Of a stretch of DNA of 64,000 nt, positions 45,772-56,229 are shown in pieces. Origin of the DNA: Clarireedia homoeocarpa (Eukaryota; Ascomycota; Leotiomycetes; Helotiales; Rutstroemiaceae); NCBI GenBank assembly GCA_001465935.1, contig LNKV01000018.1, forward strand, positions 270,542 through 334,541. The letters are read 5' to 3'. The notes below the pieces were generated by a model that was not told the origin of the DNA, searched no databases, and saw nothing but the letters and a program-made list of their open reading frames with translations. Within the stretch, counting starts at the first letter, position 1. Each line of letters opens with the position of its first letter. The position numbers were made by a program, and so were the translations under genes.

Positions 45772-47811
45772 ATGACGCGGCCGGAAAATTCACATGTGGA
45801 GGGAGACAATTCAGACAATGATTCATTTAGTTATGCACATAGTCCAACTGATGGCTACTTCAATTCAAGTCAGAACCCTATAAGAATGGCTCCGGACAAC
45901 CAGCCGCCACCAACCTACGTCGCCTCTATGGAAGCTTCTCCAATCTTATCAAAGCCCCAGCAATCTACTCTTGAGTACAACACATTTCTGCAGAATCGCA
46001 TCGAGCAAGACGGAAGAGTGCCATCGCAGAGTATGGGCAGACCAAACGATACACCAAACAACGACAGGAACACGCTTTGGCGAGCTCAGAGGTTGAGACA
46101 ATCTTCCCATTCGCGGATAATCATCAAGGCTTTACTTGCTGTAGCTCTTATGCTCGCAATTCTCACTTCTCTAACGAGTATGTTTCATCAGAGACGCACT
46201 GTAAGTACTGATATTTTGGTATTCGATTATACCCCCCAATCACCGTGAGGTGTGGCGATTGATTGACCGCCTATCAATTCTCAAGAGAGTCTTTTGATAA
46301 TGAAAAGTTTATAAGGAAGAATGTAATTGTTGTGAAACATTGTATACAGTTAATGAATCTGCTTTCGGAGCTAATTATGGTCGCAGCACCCTGGCCATCC
46401 TCCAGAGGAAAGCCCAATTCATGATGGTAGTCCTTATTGCCCGTTTGTTGCGAGAAAGGAGCAATCCGTTTTCGAAATCCCCGCCCCCACCGGATTGGTC
46501 GTCATTCAAGACTTCTATAACCAAAAGAGCTCTCATTACATGCAACATGTAAAGACCACTGGAGTTGTTCATATCCAAAGACTGGCCAAGAACTCAGAGC
46601 GGGGAGACAAGCCACATTTCACTGTTGATGTCAAAGTCAGTGATCCAGAATTGGAAGTCCTTAAATCGTGGGATGTAAACACTGGTACATTGCGTGTGAG
46701 TACACCAGTGTACGAAAATCTGGATTCGAACCGTCCGGCTTGCATTGCTCTCGAGATCACGGCTTGGTTACCGGACGGTACAGAACTATCACAATTCGTT
46801 CTTGACTTGATTACCCTGTCAATCGTATCAGACAACAATGTAGACATCAAGATCTCCTCCGGTGCGCTGCTGAAAACCGTCTCTGGTCATGTTAATTTTG
46901 CACCCGGTTCGGATTCATCTGCATATGTTCCTATAATGTACGGAAGCAACACTCAACTACGGAATAAGGCTCGCTTCAACTCTCGTCACATTACTGTCGA
47001 AACAGTTTCGGGTAGAATTGAGGGTACATATCCTATCTACGATCTTCTGAGACTATCTTCAGCCTCTGGATCGATCAGCGTCGACGTGTATCCCGAAGCC
47101 GTTCTTAAATCTGCTCCTGCACCTGCTACCTTAGACATCAATACATCCTCCGGTAGGATCGAGGTACGATCACCCGTCCAAGATCCTAGTTCTACCTATC
47201 CTCGCGAGTACGTCACACGAGTTAAATCTACATCCGGCGATATACAGGGCGACTTTTACGTCGGATCTACCGGGACTTTCCACACTACATCTGGTCGCAT
47301 ACAACTTGTGGTCAGACCAGTAATGCCAGCCACGTCGGATGATGATGACGATGATAACACGAAGAATGAGTTCAGAACGGAATCTATGAGTGGAGCTACG
47401 CAGGTCACCTTACTGGAGCCCCTCTTCATCTTGCCATCACTAAGCAGACCCTTGGAAGCAGCCGGTAGCGAAGACCTTGGTTCAGGATATGCCCCAGGTC
47501 TCCCTGAACTAAGTGCCGATAACGCCCTGGAGCTCTACAAAAGCAAACTACGAACGTTCTTCTCAGTCCACAAAACCGTATCCGGAAGAATAGAAATCCA
47601 TTACCCACTACAATGGATCGGACACATAGCAGCAACCACGATTTCGGGAAGAATCGAGGTTTCAGGCGAGGGAGTCGAGGTCATCAAGCGGGACAGTGGA
47701 TGGGGCCACAAGACGTTAAAAGCTAGAAAGGGCGTGGAAAGGGACGAGGATGGAGGACGTGTTACGATGGAGACAGTCAACGCTGCGATTGTTTTTGATA
47801 TCACTCATTAA
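45772..47811 (+). CDS. Type II membrane protein with DUF4097-like T-x-S-G repeats
   Basis: Proposed exons 45772-46200 and 46387-47811 give 617 aa. The donor (GTAAGT) is strong. The 186-bp intron and the CGCAG acceptor are less certain, and a small extra exon is possible. The N-terminal ~110 residues are polar and cytosolic, followed by one membrane anchor (IIIKALLAVALMLAILTSL, about 116-134). The remaining region would be luminal or extracellular. It holds at least nine copies of a T/S-x-S-G-x-I/V motif (for example TVSGRIE, TSSGRIE, STSGDIQ, TISGRIE) spaced roughly 20-45 residues apart, as in DUF4097-type beta-solenoid folds. The function is unknown; no catalytic residues are evident. Confidence 0.78.
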
Positions 47812-48878
47812 ATATTGGTACCTTGGATCTCATGGCTAAATTGAAAAGGGGGTCGAAGTTTGGTTAACACATATGGCTGACAATATATTAAGGCTGGGTT
47901 GAACATTCTTTAGGTAGAATTTCTCTTAAAAGTAGATGAGTAAACAGTGGAATCAAAATGTCGAATTCTTGTTATGCAAATTTTGAATGGTCCAGAGTAT
48001 GTGAATATCAGAAAGTATGAATGTCCTCAAGAATATATGAACCTCTGAGTAAATAGTTCCAGGGGGTGCGAACACCCAGAAAAAGTCAACGTCCAAATAG
48101 TATGAATCTCGTTGAAGATACAAATATACCAAAGGAGTATTGATGATATATATAGTCTATTTATATCATCATCAGCTATGAACGGAAGGTGTAGCTTTAT
48201 TTCAACAACTGTGTAATGCTTAGCCATGTAGACCTTGAAGTAGAAATAAACATACCCCACCGAATCCCCCCAAGCTGAAGAGCCCAGTCTCTAGAACTAC
48301 TCTAGCAGCCCTAAAATCAGGTACCAACAACTTCCCCAAGAATCCCAAAGCAGATTTATCCCAGTTGGAGCCGGGCCAACCCCTTGTATTTTCCCCTCTT
48401 CACGAACGAGAATCTCAACATAAGCCACGTGTCGGCTTCTAACCGCCCGGATCCTATTCGCCACTTCGTGCGCGGCGGGTACAAACTCATCTAGCTATTT
48501 CTAGATCTAACGTACTTCGTACAAACTTTAACCCACAGGATCAATCGATCCAACAACATTGGGTATTTTGCACACGTTGAGGCTTATTGGAATGACCATG
48601 TTCGAAGACGACATGGGAAAAGTATGTCTGGAGCGCTTTGCCTCCTTTTGTTGGATTTTCCTAGTGTACAGGTTTTGAGAGAGCGGTGTGCATGCATTCT
48701 ACCAGCTACTCGATTTCGTGATTATGTGGATTCAAAGTCTCGGTGCCTAGGTCGTGCCGTTTCCGCGTTTTCCTGTTACCTTTTTTCTTACCTAGTTGAT
48801 CCTTAAAAGTTTCTTTGGGGCTCTCTAGATTTCCTTTTCTCTCTGTTTTTATCCAGTTCCTACACTCAATCATCAAAA
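47812..48878. other. Intergenic region upstream of the AIM6-like gene
   Basis: About 1.07 kb. AT-rich on the left; a pyrimidine-rich leader precedes the next start codon (about 48780-48878). No other feature recognised. Confidence 0.6.
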
Positions 48879-49889
48879 ATGGCGCCTTTCCTCCCCGCTT
48901 CCATAGAAGCCGACGACCCTGCGATCCCGGGTATCAAGAAGATCATCTCCGCATGGGCCCCTCCCACCCCGTCCAAGCCCGTCCACTCCCCTGCCTGGCA
49001 CCCCTCCTTCACCACCGGTATCGTCCCCGTCATGTGCTGGTCCCACAACAACGAGCACCAACCCGTGCCTCTCTTCGGCGCTCTCGCCGCAGGCTGCATA
49101 GCCATCGAGCCCGACTGCCGGCTTCAAGACGACATCCTGTATGCCTCCCACGACGTCAAGGAGATCCGACCTCTCCGGACTCTCTCCAATCTGTACCTCG
49201 ACCCTCTCTTCGAAATCCTCACCCAACAAAACGCATCCCGCGGAAACCCCACCCCCAAAATCGGTGTCTATGATGAGAAACCAGAACAATCTCTCCATCT
49301 AGCCATCGATTTCAAATCCGTCACCTGCGGCCACGACGGCATCCCCATCCTCCTCAACCTCCTAGAGCCCTTCCGGCAAGCCAATTTCCTCACCTACTAC
49401 GACCAACGCACCGAGACCATACATCCAGGTCCCTTAACCGTTGTCGGAACAGGCGACTCTGATTTTGCGCTCACGACAAACCCCGCAAACGGACGCATCG
49501 AGATTTTCAAAGACACTCGGTTTTTTGATTTCCTGCCGGAGCAGAACCCTACGAATTCTCTGTATTGCTCGGCGAAGCTGTTGAAATCCGTGGGGTGGTT
49601 TACGGTTAAGGGTGGGTTGAGCAAGAAGCAGGTTGCGGCGGTGAGGCGGGAGTGTAAGGCGGTGAGGGACCGGGGGCTGATTCCGAGGTATTGGGGTACG
49701 CCGGATGATGAAGGGTGGTGGAAGTTGTTGGTTGAGAGTGGAGTTTTCTGTTTGAATGCAGATGACCTGGAGAGAGGGGCAAAGTGGCTGAGAGGGTGTA
49801 TTGTTGACGGGGTAGGGATTGGGGCGCGGTATAAGGAGGTGTCGGAGGATGACGAGATTGAGGAAGATCACGGATGTGAAGTGTTATGA
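48879..49889 (+). CDS. AIM6-like PLC/GDPD-superfamily protein
   Basis: An intronless gene coding 336 aa. It resembles the fungal AIM6 family (altered inheritance of mitochondria 6), a divergent branch of the phospholipase C/glycerophosphodiester phosphodiesterase-like TIM-barrel superfamily. Visible family blocks are VPVMCWSHNNEHQPVPLFGALAAGC (first catalytic-type His), AIEPDCRL (metal-binding Glu/Asp) and YASHDVKEIRPLRTLSNLYLDPLFEIL (second His). Further blocks are GVYDEKPEQSLHLAIDFKS and SVGWFTVKGGLSKKQ. No signal peptide is obvious. Enzyme activity in this family is not established. The start has a good context (AAAAATGG). Confidence 0.85.
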   Translation: MAPFLPASIEADDPAIPGIKKIISAWAPPTPSKPVHSPAWHPSFTTGIVPVMCWSHNNEHQPVPLFGALAAGCIAIEPDCRLQDDILYASHDVKEIRPLRTLSNLYLDPLFEILTQQNASRGNPTPKIGVYDEKPEQSLHLAIDFKSVTCGHDGIPILLNLLEPFRQANFLTYYDQRTETIHPGPLTVVGTGDSDFALTTNPANGRIEIFKDTRFFDFLPEQNPTNSLYCSAKLLKSVGWFTVKGGLSKKQVAAVRRECKAVRDRGLIPRYWGTPDDEGWWKLLVESGVFCLNADDLERGAKWLRGCIVDGVGIGARYKEVSEDDEIEEDHGCEVL

Positions 49890-50685
49890 AGAGCAAATGG
49901 CGTAAGAATCAGATAGAGCAGCTTTTGGTATTATTTGCCCTCAACTTGGTTGTGGGTTCGTTCCATGGCGCAGACAAAGTGGACCTGGATATAGAGTCTT
50001 AGATATGATTTTCGGCGTTGGCTTTTTGGGAATATTTGGACACAGGAACAGATAAAATTACTGTAAATAATGTATATACTAAAAAGATCTTGATATATGT
50101 ACTTTTCAAGGCGTATAGAAGCGCACTACGCCCCTTCTCCTGGGTTTTCTAGCTCTATAAAATAGGCGGAAATAAGTTGCCAATTTCTTTAAACCCAAAG
50201 AGGGATGTCTGGTGCGTAACATGATGGAAATCGAGAAGTCCTACCTTAGATGAAAACTTATAAACATAATATAATGGTAATTGACTAAGAGGACAATATG
50301 CTCATAACTTCGGGGCATAGAAAATGTAACCACCCTTCAGCTCCGTTCGTTAGCTTGTTCTACTTTAGAAAGCGAATAATGATAGGAATTAAACGAGTGG
50401 CTAATTTGCCCCCTTGATGCAGAGACCGTATGACTGTACACTTATACACCATTACAGTAGACATGACAATTTTGCCACGGTATTGCTTGATAATCTCATT
50501 TGTGTTCTGATTCCAAAGCATTCATGCTCGCCACATCGCCACATTCACATTTAACAATTTTTATTTCACAGTGCATGGAGGACCGGTTGCTTGGGGAGTC
50601 TGTAAAGCATCGATTAATATCTAAGATACATCAGAGCTTGCAAATATCACTCCTCCCAACTCATCGACGGACTGGTTAAAGTCGC
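49890..50685. other. Convergent intergenic region, AIM6-like and UBI3
   Basis: About 800 bp, AT-rich, presumably two 3' UTRs. Nothing else recognised. Confidence 0.65.
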
Positions 50686-51203
50686 TTATTTCTCATTGTC
50701 GAAGATGTAGGTCAAGTGGCAGCGTCCACAGTATTGACGGTCGTGCATAGCAGCCATGAAAACACCGGCACCACACTATGAAATTCTTAATATGTTATGC
50801 GCAATGGGAATTGAAAGGAAATACTCACGTCTGGAGTGGGGCACTCTCTGCGGAGACGCTCGATCTTTCCATCACCATCAACCTTGTAGTACTTCAATAC
50901 AGCGAGCTTGGTCTTCTTGCGCTTGTGCTTGATCTTCTTTGGGGTAGTGTACACCTTCTTCTTGCGCTTCTTTCCGCCACCACGTAGACGAAGGACCAAG
51001 TGAAGAGTGGATTCCTTTTGGATGTTGTAGTCGGAAAGGGTGCGTCCATCTTCGAGTTGCTTGCCGGCGAAGATCAGACGTTGCTGATCAGGTGGGATTC
51101 CCTCCTTGTCCTGGATCTTGGACTTGACATTGTCGATGGTATCAGAGGATTCAACCTCGAGGGTGATGGTTTTACCCGTGAGGGTTTTGACGAAGATCTG
51201 CAT
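50686..51203 (-). CDS. UBI3: Ubiquitin-ribosomal protein eS31 fusion
   Basis: Exons 51203-50829 and 50775-50686 give 154 aa. Residues 1-76 are ubiquitin ending LRLRGG, directly followed by eS31 ([45 protein letters not shown]). The tail carries the C4 zinc site (Cys pair in REC-PTPDC, then YCGRC). The fusion is cleaved to give ubiquitin and a small-subunit ribosomal protein. The intron falls between PTPD and CGAGVF. A 5' UTR intron (51285-51210; CAG|GTACGT to TTTGCAG) lies just upstream of the start codon. Confidence 0.97.
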
Positions 51204-51597
51204 GACTGCCTGCAAAGATGTTAGATTGAGTGAAATTACCAATGCGATTTCGATGGAGACCACAATACAAGAATGGGCAACGTACCTGGACAACCTTCGA
51301 GATTGTCTTCCTAAGCTGGTCTTGTTCTTGATTTCGATAAGAAGTTCGAAAGATCTCGGCAAGTATTGAAGAAATTCAAAAGTGCGCTAAAACTTTTGGC
51401 CCACGCTAAGGGTTCTCGCTTACGCAGCACACAACTTCAATATTCCAGATCTCTCCGGCGAACTTCCATTCAACGAACGAACGACAATCGACAATCAATA
51501 ACCACCGATTTGAATCACTCGTCAATTCAGTAAGTTGCACGCGGGTATTCCATATTTTATTTCTGCAGAGCTAACGTCTCCTCTAGAATCAGCAAAA
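51204..51597. promoter_or_regulatory. Bidirectional ribosomal-gene promoter with two leader introns
   Basis: 394 bp between the divergent UBI3 and RPS26 start codons. Each side has a plausible 5' UTR intron (UBI3 51285-51210 on the minus strand; RPS26 51530-51586 on the plus strand, GTAAGT...CTCTAG). That leaves only about 240 bp of shared core promoter. The arrangement suggests co-regulation of two small-subunit proteins. Confidence 0.65.
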
Positions 51598-52256
51598 ATG
51601 GTCAAGAAGCGCGCGTCCAAGTACGATATCCTCTCCCTAATTGACTACCGCGATTTATTTTCGAGTTCTCGTCGGAAAGCATACATAAATGGAATTTGGA
51701 GGCTGATTGGATTTTAGTGGACGTAACAAGAAGGGACGTGGTCACGTCAAGCCCATCAGATGCTCCAACTGCTCCCGATGCACACCCAAGGACAAGGCGA
51801 TAAAGAGATTCACCATCCGCAACATGGTTGAGTCTGCTGCTATCCGTACGTGACATACCTCTTCGCCCCTCAGAATTGCTCTCCCTCAGTGAGCGTTGGT
51901 GGATGACAACATGGATATTTGGACGGTTGCTGACATGGATATAATATAGGTGATATCTCTGAAGCATCAGTATTCGCTGAATACGCAGTTCCCAAGATGT
52001 ACCTCAAGCTACAATACTGCGTCTCTTGCGCCATTCACGGCAAGATTGTCCGGTATGTAAAAGGCTTTGAGATGAACCTTGGTCGAACTACCAGTAAGTT
52101 TGGCCTTTGGAGAACACTTTGGCTGATTCTCTCTTTTACAGAGTTCGTTCCCGTGAAGGAAGACGTAACCGTGCACCACCCCCACGTGTTAGGTACAACA
52201 AGGATGGAAAGAAGGTCAACCCAAACCAAGCCGCGGCTAAGACTACTACTGCTTAG
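51598..52256 (+). CDS. RPS26: 40S ribosomal protein eS26
   Basis: Four exons: 51598-51620, 51718-51845, 51950-52052 and 52142-52256; 122 aa. Exon 1 codes MVKKRAS plus two bases. The joined protein shows the eS26 blocks NKKGRGHVKPIRCSNCSRCTPKDKAIKRFTIRN, RDISEASVFAEYAVPKMY, LKLQYCVSCAIHGKIVR and the basic tail RSREGRRNRAPPPRVR. The zinc-binding cysteines (RCSNCSRC and YCVSC) are present. Each short exon fits only in this frame, so the model is secure. Confidence 0.96.
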
Positions 52257-52729
52257 AGTGTTATGGTTGGTTGGGAATGCGGAGTTATTGACTGGTATTT
52301 GGGATGTCTTTCGTCTTAGCCAGCTTTCAATGCAAGAGCATTGCTTAGACAAATATGACCTCATTGACTTAATGAATGTTTTTGATTTTATACCTTACTT
52401 GATGTGTTTCTATATGCTGAATCATTGAATGCGTCTGGCTCTCATAAAATTATGCTAGGGCGTTTTGCAAACATGCATTTTTATATCTGCCTGCCCGGAG
52501 CTCTTGTCTGTTCAAGCGGATTTCATTTGGAGATGCTGAGCACCGTAGTACTCCTGCCTAGAACCACATTCACATTCGAACTTGCCTACCTTCCTACTGA
52601 ATCATATCGCCGATTCATACTACCCTAGCATTCCACTGAAAGAACCTGGTTTCTCCAAGTTGACCGTACAAAGAACTGTCTATGCTTTAAAATTCATCAT
52701 ATATAACTCAAAATAACCCTATAACAAGC
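52257..52729. other. Spacer between RPS26 and 5S rRNA
   Basis: About 470 bp, RPS26 3' UTR and 5S upstream region. No other feature seen. Confidence 0.6.
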
Positions 52730-52848
52730 ACATATGACCATAGATCAAGGAAAAATGGGCATCCCGTCCGCTCTACCAGACACAAGCCTTGAATCGGTGA
52801 ATTAGTAGTTGGGTGGGTGACCACCAGCGAATCCTCACTGTTGTATGT
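52730..52848 (+). rRNA. 5S ribosomal RNA (dispersed single copy)
   Basis: A 119-nt match to the filamentous-fungal 5S pattern. It begins ACATATGACCATAG, has the loop sequence ATCCCGTCCGCTCT and the internal-promoter/box C region AGTTGGGTGGGTGACCACC followed by AGCGAATCC, and ends TGTTGTATGTT. Ends pair as helix I with one extra G-U, TCAAGG pairs with CCTTGA (helix II), and CGGTGA pairs with TCACTG (helix IV/V). The arms are intact although the bases differ from the Neurospora sequence I remember, which argues for a functional gene rather than a relic. A run of seven T follows at 52854-52860. Confidence 0.9.
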
Positions 52849-52853
52849 TCCTA

Positions 52854-52860
52854 TTTTTTT
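52854..52860 (+). terminator. RNA polymerase III terminator of the 5S gene
   Basis: Seven consecutive T on the plus strand, six bases after the 5S 3' end, as expected for Pol III. Confidence 0.8.
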
Positions 52861-53253
52861 GGTTTTACTTTCCTATTTTTGGGTCTGGTTTGGTATGATG
52901 AGGGGCGACGAATGTGTGGTGCGGCATGCAACGATTCTTTCGAGCGGGATAGGCAGAAAGTATTTAAGGAGGCCATGGAATATAAGAAGAATTTGGGATA
53001 AAAAGAGAACTGGGTGAAGTTGTTGAGTGTTGTGTTTCTAAGACATTGTTTGATTTTAGAGAGAATGTTGTATAAGAAGTACATAATGTTCAGGACGGAC
53101 AAATCAGTGCATCGAAAATAGATATTTCGGCGTCTAATCCTTATCTCATGATTCATAATTGCTACTTGAGTGCTCATCATGTAAGATAATGAATATCTCT
53201 CGTCCCCTCAGTATCCCTTTCTCTACTCCACTGCCCCCTTCTCTTCAGAAAAC
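52861..53253. other. Spacer between 5S rRNA and TIP20 3' end
   Basis: About 390 bp. A short plus-strand frame here overlaps the 5S gene and is not credible. Confidence 0.6.
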
Positions 53254-55902
53254 CTAATCACTAGCTTCAACTCTTCTCTGCATAATCTGTCTCGCATGCG
53301 TATTACCCAACAGATCCAGACCCAGAGCACGCAATACAGCCCCACAATCCTCCTTACTAGCATAAATCTTCTCCGCTGCCTCCAACAAAGACATCTCACC
53401 CTCCTCTGCCTTCACAGGCAAATTCAACAAGACTATACCCTGTGCAAGTCGCATCATGTAGAAGGATGATTCTTCGCCCATGTCAAGATACATGCTGAAT
53501 ACATTTCTTATGCCTCTAAGGTCCTGTGCGAAGCGAGCTGCGCCTAGAGCGGTGAAATCTTGTTTGAAGAGAACCTCGCCCCAGAGAAGATCCTCGAGGG
53601 TGGAGATAACTTGACGCCAGATGCGCATGAATGCTGTATAGGAGATGGTTTTGTACAGATAGGCCATGATTTCTTGTAGAGCCTATGATTGTGTTAGTTG
53701 GACATGCATATGTGGTCAGTTGAATCTTACTTGGAGTGGTTGATCGAGCTCTGGAGAAATGGTTATGTTAGAGGAGAACGCCACTAGGTTATAGTTAGTT
53801 TTGAAATTTCAAGAACTCCGGGTCATGCATACTAGCAAGAGGCTCGTCTCCAACAGTGGTCCATTGTACCTTGGTGAGATAAGGCTTGAGAGCGGAAGGC
53901 AATGAATACTTGATTGCTTGCTGCAGAAGATTCTCTGCCCTGTCTCTGATTGCCTTGAAGCTGTGAAGGCTCGTATCGAACATAGATCCCTCGCCTGTTC
54001 CTAGTTTCAAAGAAGTAGACATTTTGACTGTTGAAAGGGTTTCTGGTCCAGCAATACCGCTCTCAGTGCTTGTGACTTTTGCTCTCGCTTCAAGTTCGTC
54101 ATAGAGTTCGACGAAAAACTAATTTCATGTCAGTAAAAACTTGATGTCATGTTATAGGGATCCTAACATCTTCATTGGTCATCTCTCGGAGCGTAGTGAG
54201 GATGTGATCTGCGCTACAAAACACCTTAGACAGGCTAACTATTCCTGCCATACCTTCGACAGACATTCGCTCCTCTCTGCTATAGGTCTGAAATGTGCCA
54301 ATAACACTTGAGGTCAAGGATATGTAGGCCTCCAAAGCATCGTCCAAGCGTAGCTGATATCTATCGAGGACGTTCACCTGGCCGCGAAGAAAGAAGCGAA
54401 CTTTGTGAGAGAATCGTTTGAGTCCTCGGTATAGCGTGGTGATATTTTTCAAAAGATCAGTTATCTTCGCGGCTCCGAAAGTAGCTTTCGTCTTTCTGTC
54501 TTCGTTACTATCATAGTCGATCACACCACTATCGGATGCTTGGATTATCTCCTCATAACGTTGTACAACGAATGATTCCTCTACATCCATCCATCGATCG
54601 AACCACGTATCCAAGATATCCCAAGTCAGACCCTTCCATCCGGCCTCTACATTACCTCCATCATATAAGAACTTGGTCCTAATGCTTTCATCCCAAACCA
54701 TCAATTCATTGATAAACTTGCTCAGTGACAAAGGCTCCTTGTTGATTTCCGAAAGTAGTGCATTTATCTTCTCCCTTACGATTGGTAATAGAGCAGTAAT
54801 GAATGCAGATACAGGATCAACATAGAGAGAATTTCCAGCAAGAGGATTACCCATGAAGTGAGCGGCAAGCACTGGGCCAACATTATTTCGAAGATAGCTT
54901 TCGTAATCCGTAACAGTTGTAATGACCCATGGAAAGAAAAACTCCCCAAGCTATAGTTGTTAGTTCGAATCTTTGTCTGATGGTGTAGAAACCTACATTA
55001 CTAGCCGCCCCTGTTGGCTTGTCCCCCATGAAGTGATATCGAAAACTCTTTTCCAAAGGTTCCACCATAACAGAGAGAGGCAGAAGAATAAGGGGACCCT
55101 GAGCATCCTTGATTTCTGGGGCTTGTAGCTCCAGAAGTCTTGTAAAACAATCGACCCACTCACGAGTTGGTTCAACTTCCGTATTTGGCCAATTCAATGT
55201 TGCAAGTATATCCTTGAATTCCTTGGTCAAGATCTGGATCATCTGCGCCCACAACTGAGTGGATGTTTGCTCTATATAGGAAATAAGATGAACAGCAGCG
55301 CCTTCCGCAGGTTCTTGAGCGGCACGCAAAGCTATGACAAGCTGGCGTAGGCGGACATATGGCTCTAAGGCGGCCTTGGGATCATGAGGCAGATGGGATC
55401 GAGCATCTTTCGTCATTCCATCGACATCTTTCAATAGTTCTACATATGCCTGTGCCAATTCTACTTGTCGGAGTTTTTCCATGGGTCCTTTCAACCGTTG
55501 TACAGCCTCTTCTGGTGTATTTGAAGACGTCACTATCATGAGCCTCTCTCGTAGATTCTCTTGCTGCTTCTCGAACTCTTCGGTTTGCCTAGTCAGAGAC
55601 GAAGTATGGTCTGCGGAAGCCTTTCTAGCCTCTGCGAGCTTGCTCCGGGCATCTTCTAGCTATAAAAGTCAGTGGGTTCCTCCTAGAAGATATGGAGGGG
55701 TTACCTGTTCTTCTAGTTGCTGCTTCTGAACCTCTACATTCTCCAACAACGTAGTGAGATTACCCAAATCAACTAGAGACTGGATTTTGTCATTGAGATA
55801 GTCTCCAAGCCTAATGTCCCTCTCGCCAATTGGGATATCGGTTCGAGGGTCTAATAGAACAGCTACTGGGCTTTGTAGTCGAGTTTTTTCGTGCGCGGAC
55901 AT
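53254..55902 (-). CDS. RINT1/Tip20-family Dsl1 tethering-complex subunit
   Basis: An ER-associated tether (Dsl1/NRZ complex) for Golgi-to-ER COPI vesicles. Six exons: 55902-55705, 55659-54997, 54950-54168, 54118-53833, 53783-53731 and 53682-53254; 803 aa, close to RINT1 length. The N-terminal coiled coil (about 45-110) is followed by the RINT1/TIP20 helical body. Body blocks include YFHF-like FRYHFMGDKPTG, PLSLSKFINELMVWDESIR, WDILDTWFDRWMDVEESFV, and ending ARFAQDLRGIRNVFSMY. The third intron has a weak GTTAGG donor and exon 5 is only 53 bp, but both keep frame and bridge ANEDFFVELYDELE-type sequence. The gene is divergent from DNA ligase I. Confidence 0.9.
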
Positions 55903-56229
55903 TGTGAATTAGAATGATTCCCTATTACTAGATAGTAAAGGCGCATCATTCCCCGGGCTCCTGGCTGCTTTCGTGTTTTAAGAAAGCACCTTTATGGCCT
56001 TTCGTTGATAAAGCTGGCCTAAAGCATCACTGAAATTTAGCGATTTCGCGTTCCCAAGAACGCGACTTCCTTCCATGCAACTTCAACGACGTCACTAAAG
56101 CACCCCTCTATCCAGACATGAAATACTCTACGCAATTGGAGCTGGAGACTATTTATGGTTTTAAGATGCATTTTGATTTGAGAGTATAGCTTCAGATGTA
56201 TTTCGCGTTCGCGACCAACGAAATAAACC
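55903..56229. promoter_or_regulatory. TIP20/LIG1 divergent promoter with CGCG cell-cycle-type boxes
   Basis: 327 bp between divergent starts. TTTCGCG occurs at 56044-56050 and again at 56201-56207 as part of the palindromic TTTCGCGTTCGCGA (56201-56214), only 16 bases before the ligase ATG. ACGCGA lies at 56060-56065. These resemble MBF/SBF boxes that drive S-phase genes in fungi. The sites are seen; their use is inference. Confidence 0.5.

Noticed and set aside
48815..49298. Frames of 141-152 codons overlapping the AIM6-like gene
   Set aside because: Arg/Pro/His- or Gly/Glu-rich alternative-frame shadows of the AIM6-like coding sequence.
52813..53017. Two plus-strand frames of 62-66 codons
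   Set aside because: They begin inside the 5S rRNA gene and run through its T-rich terminator.
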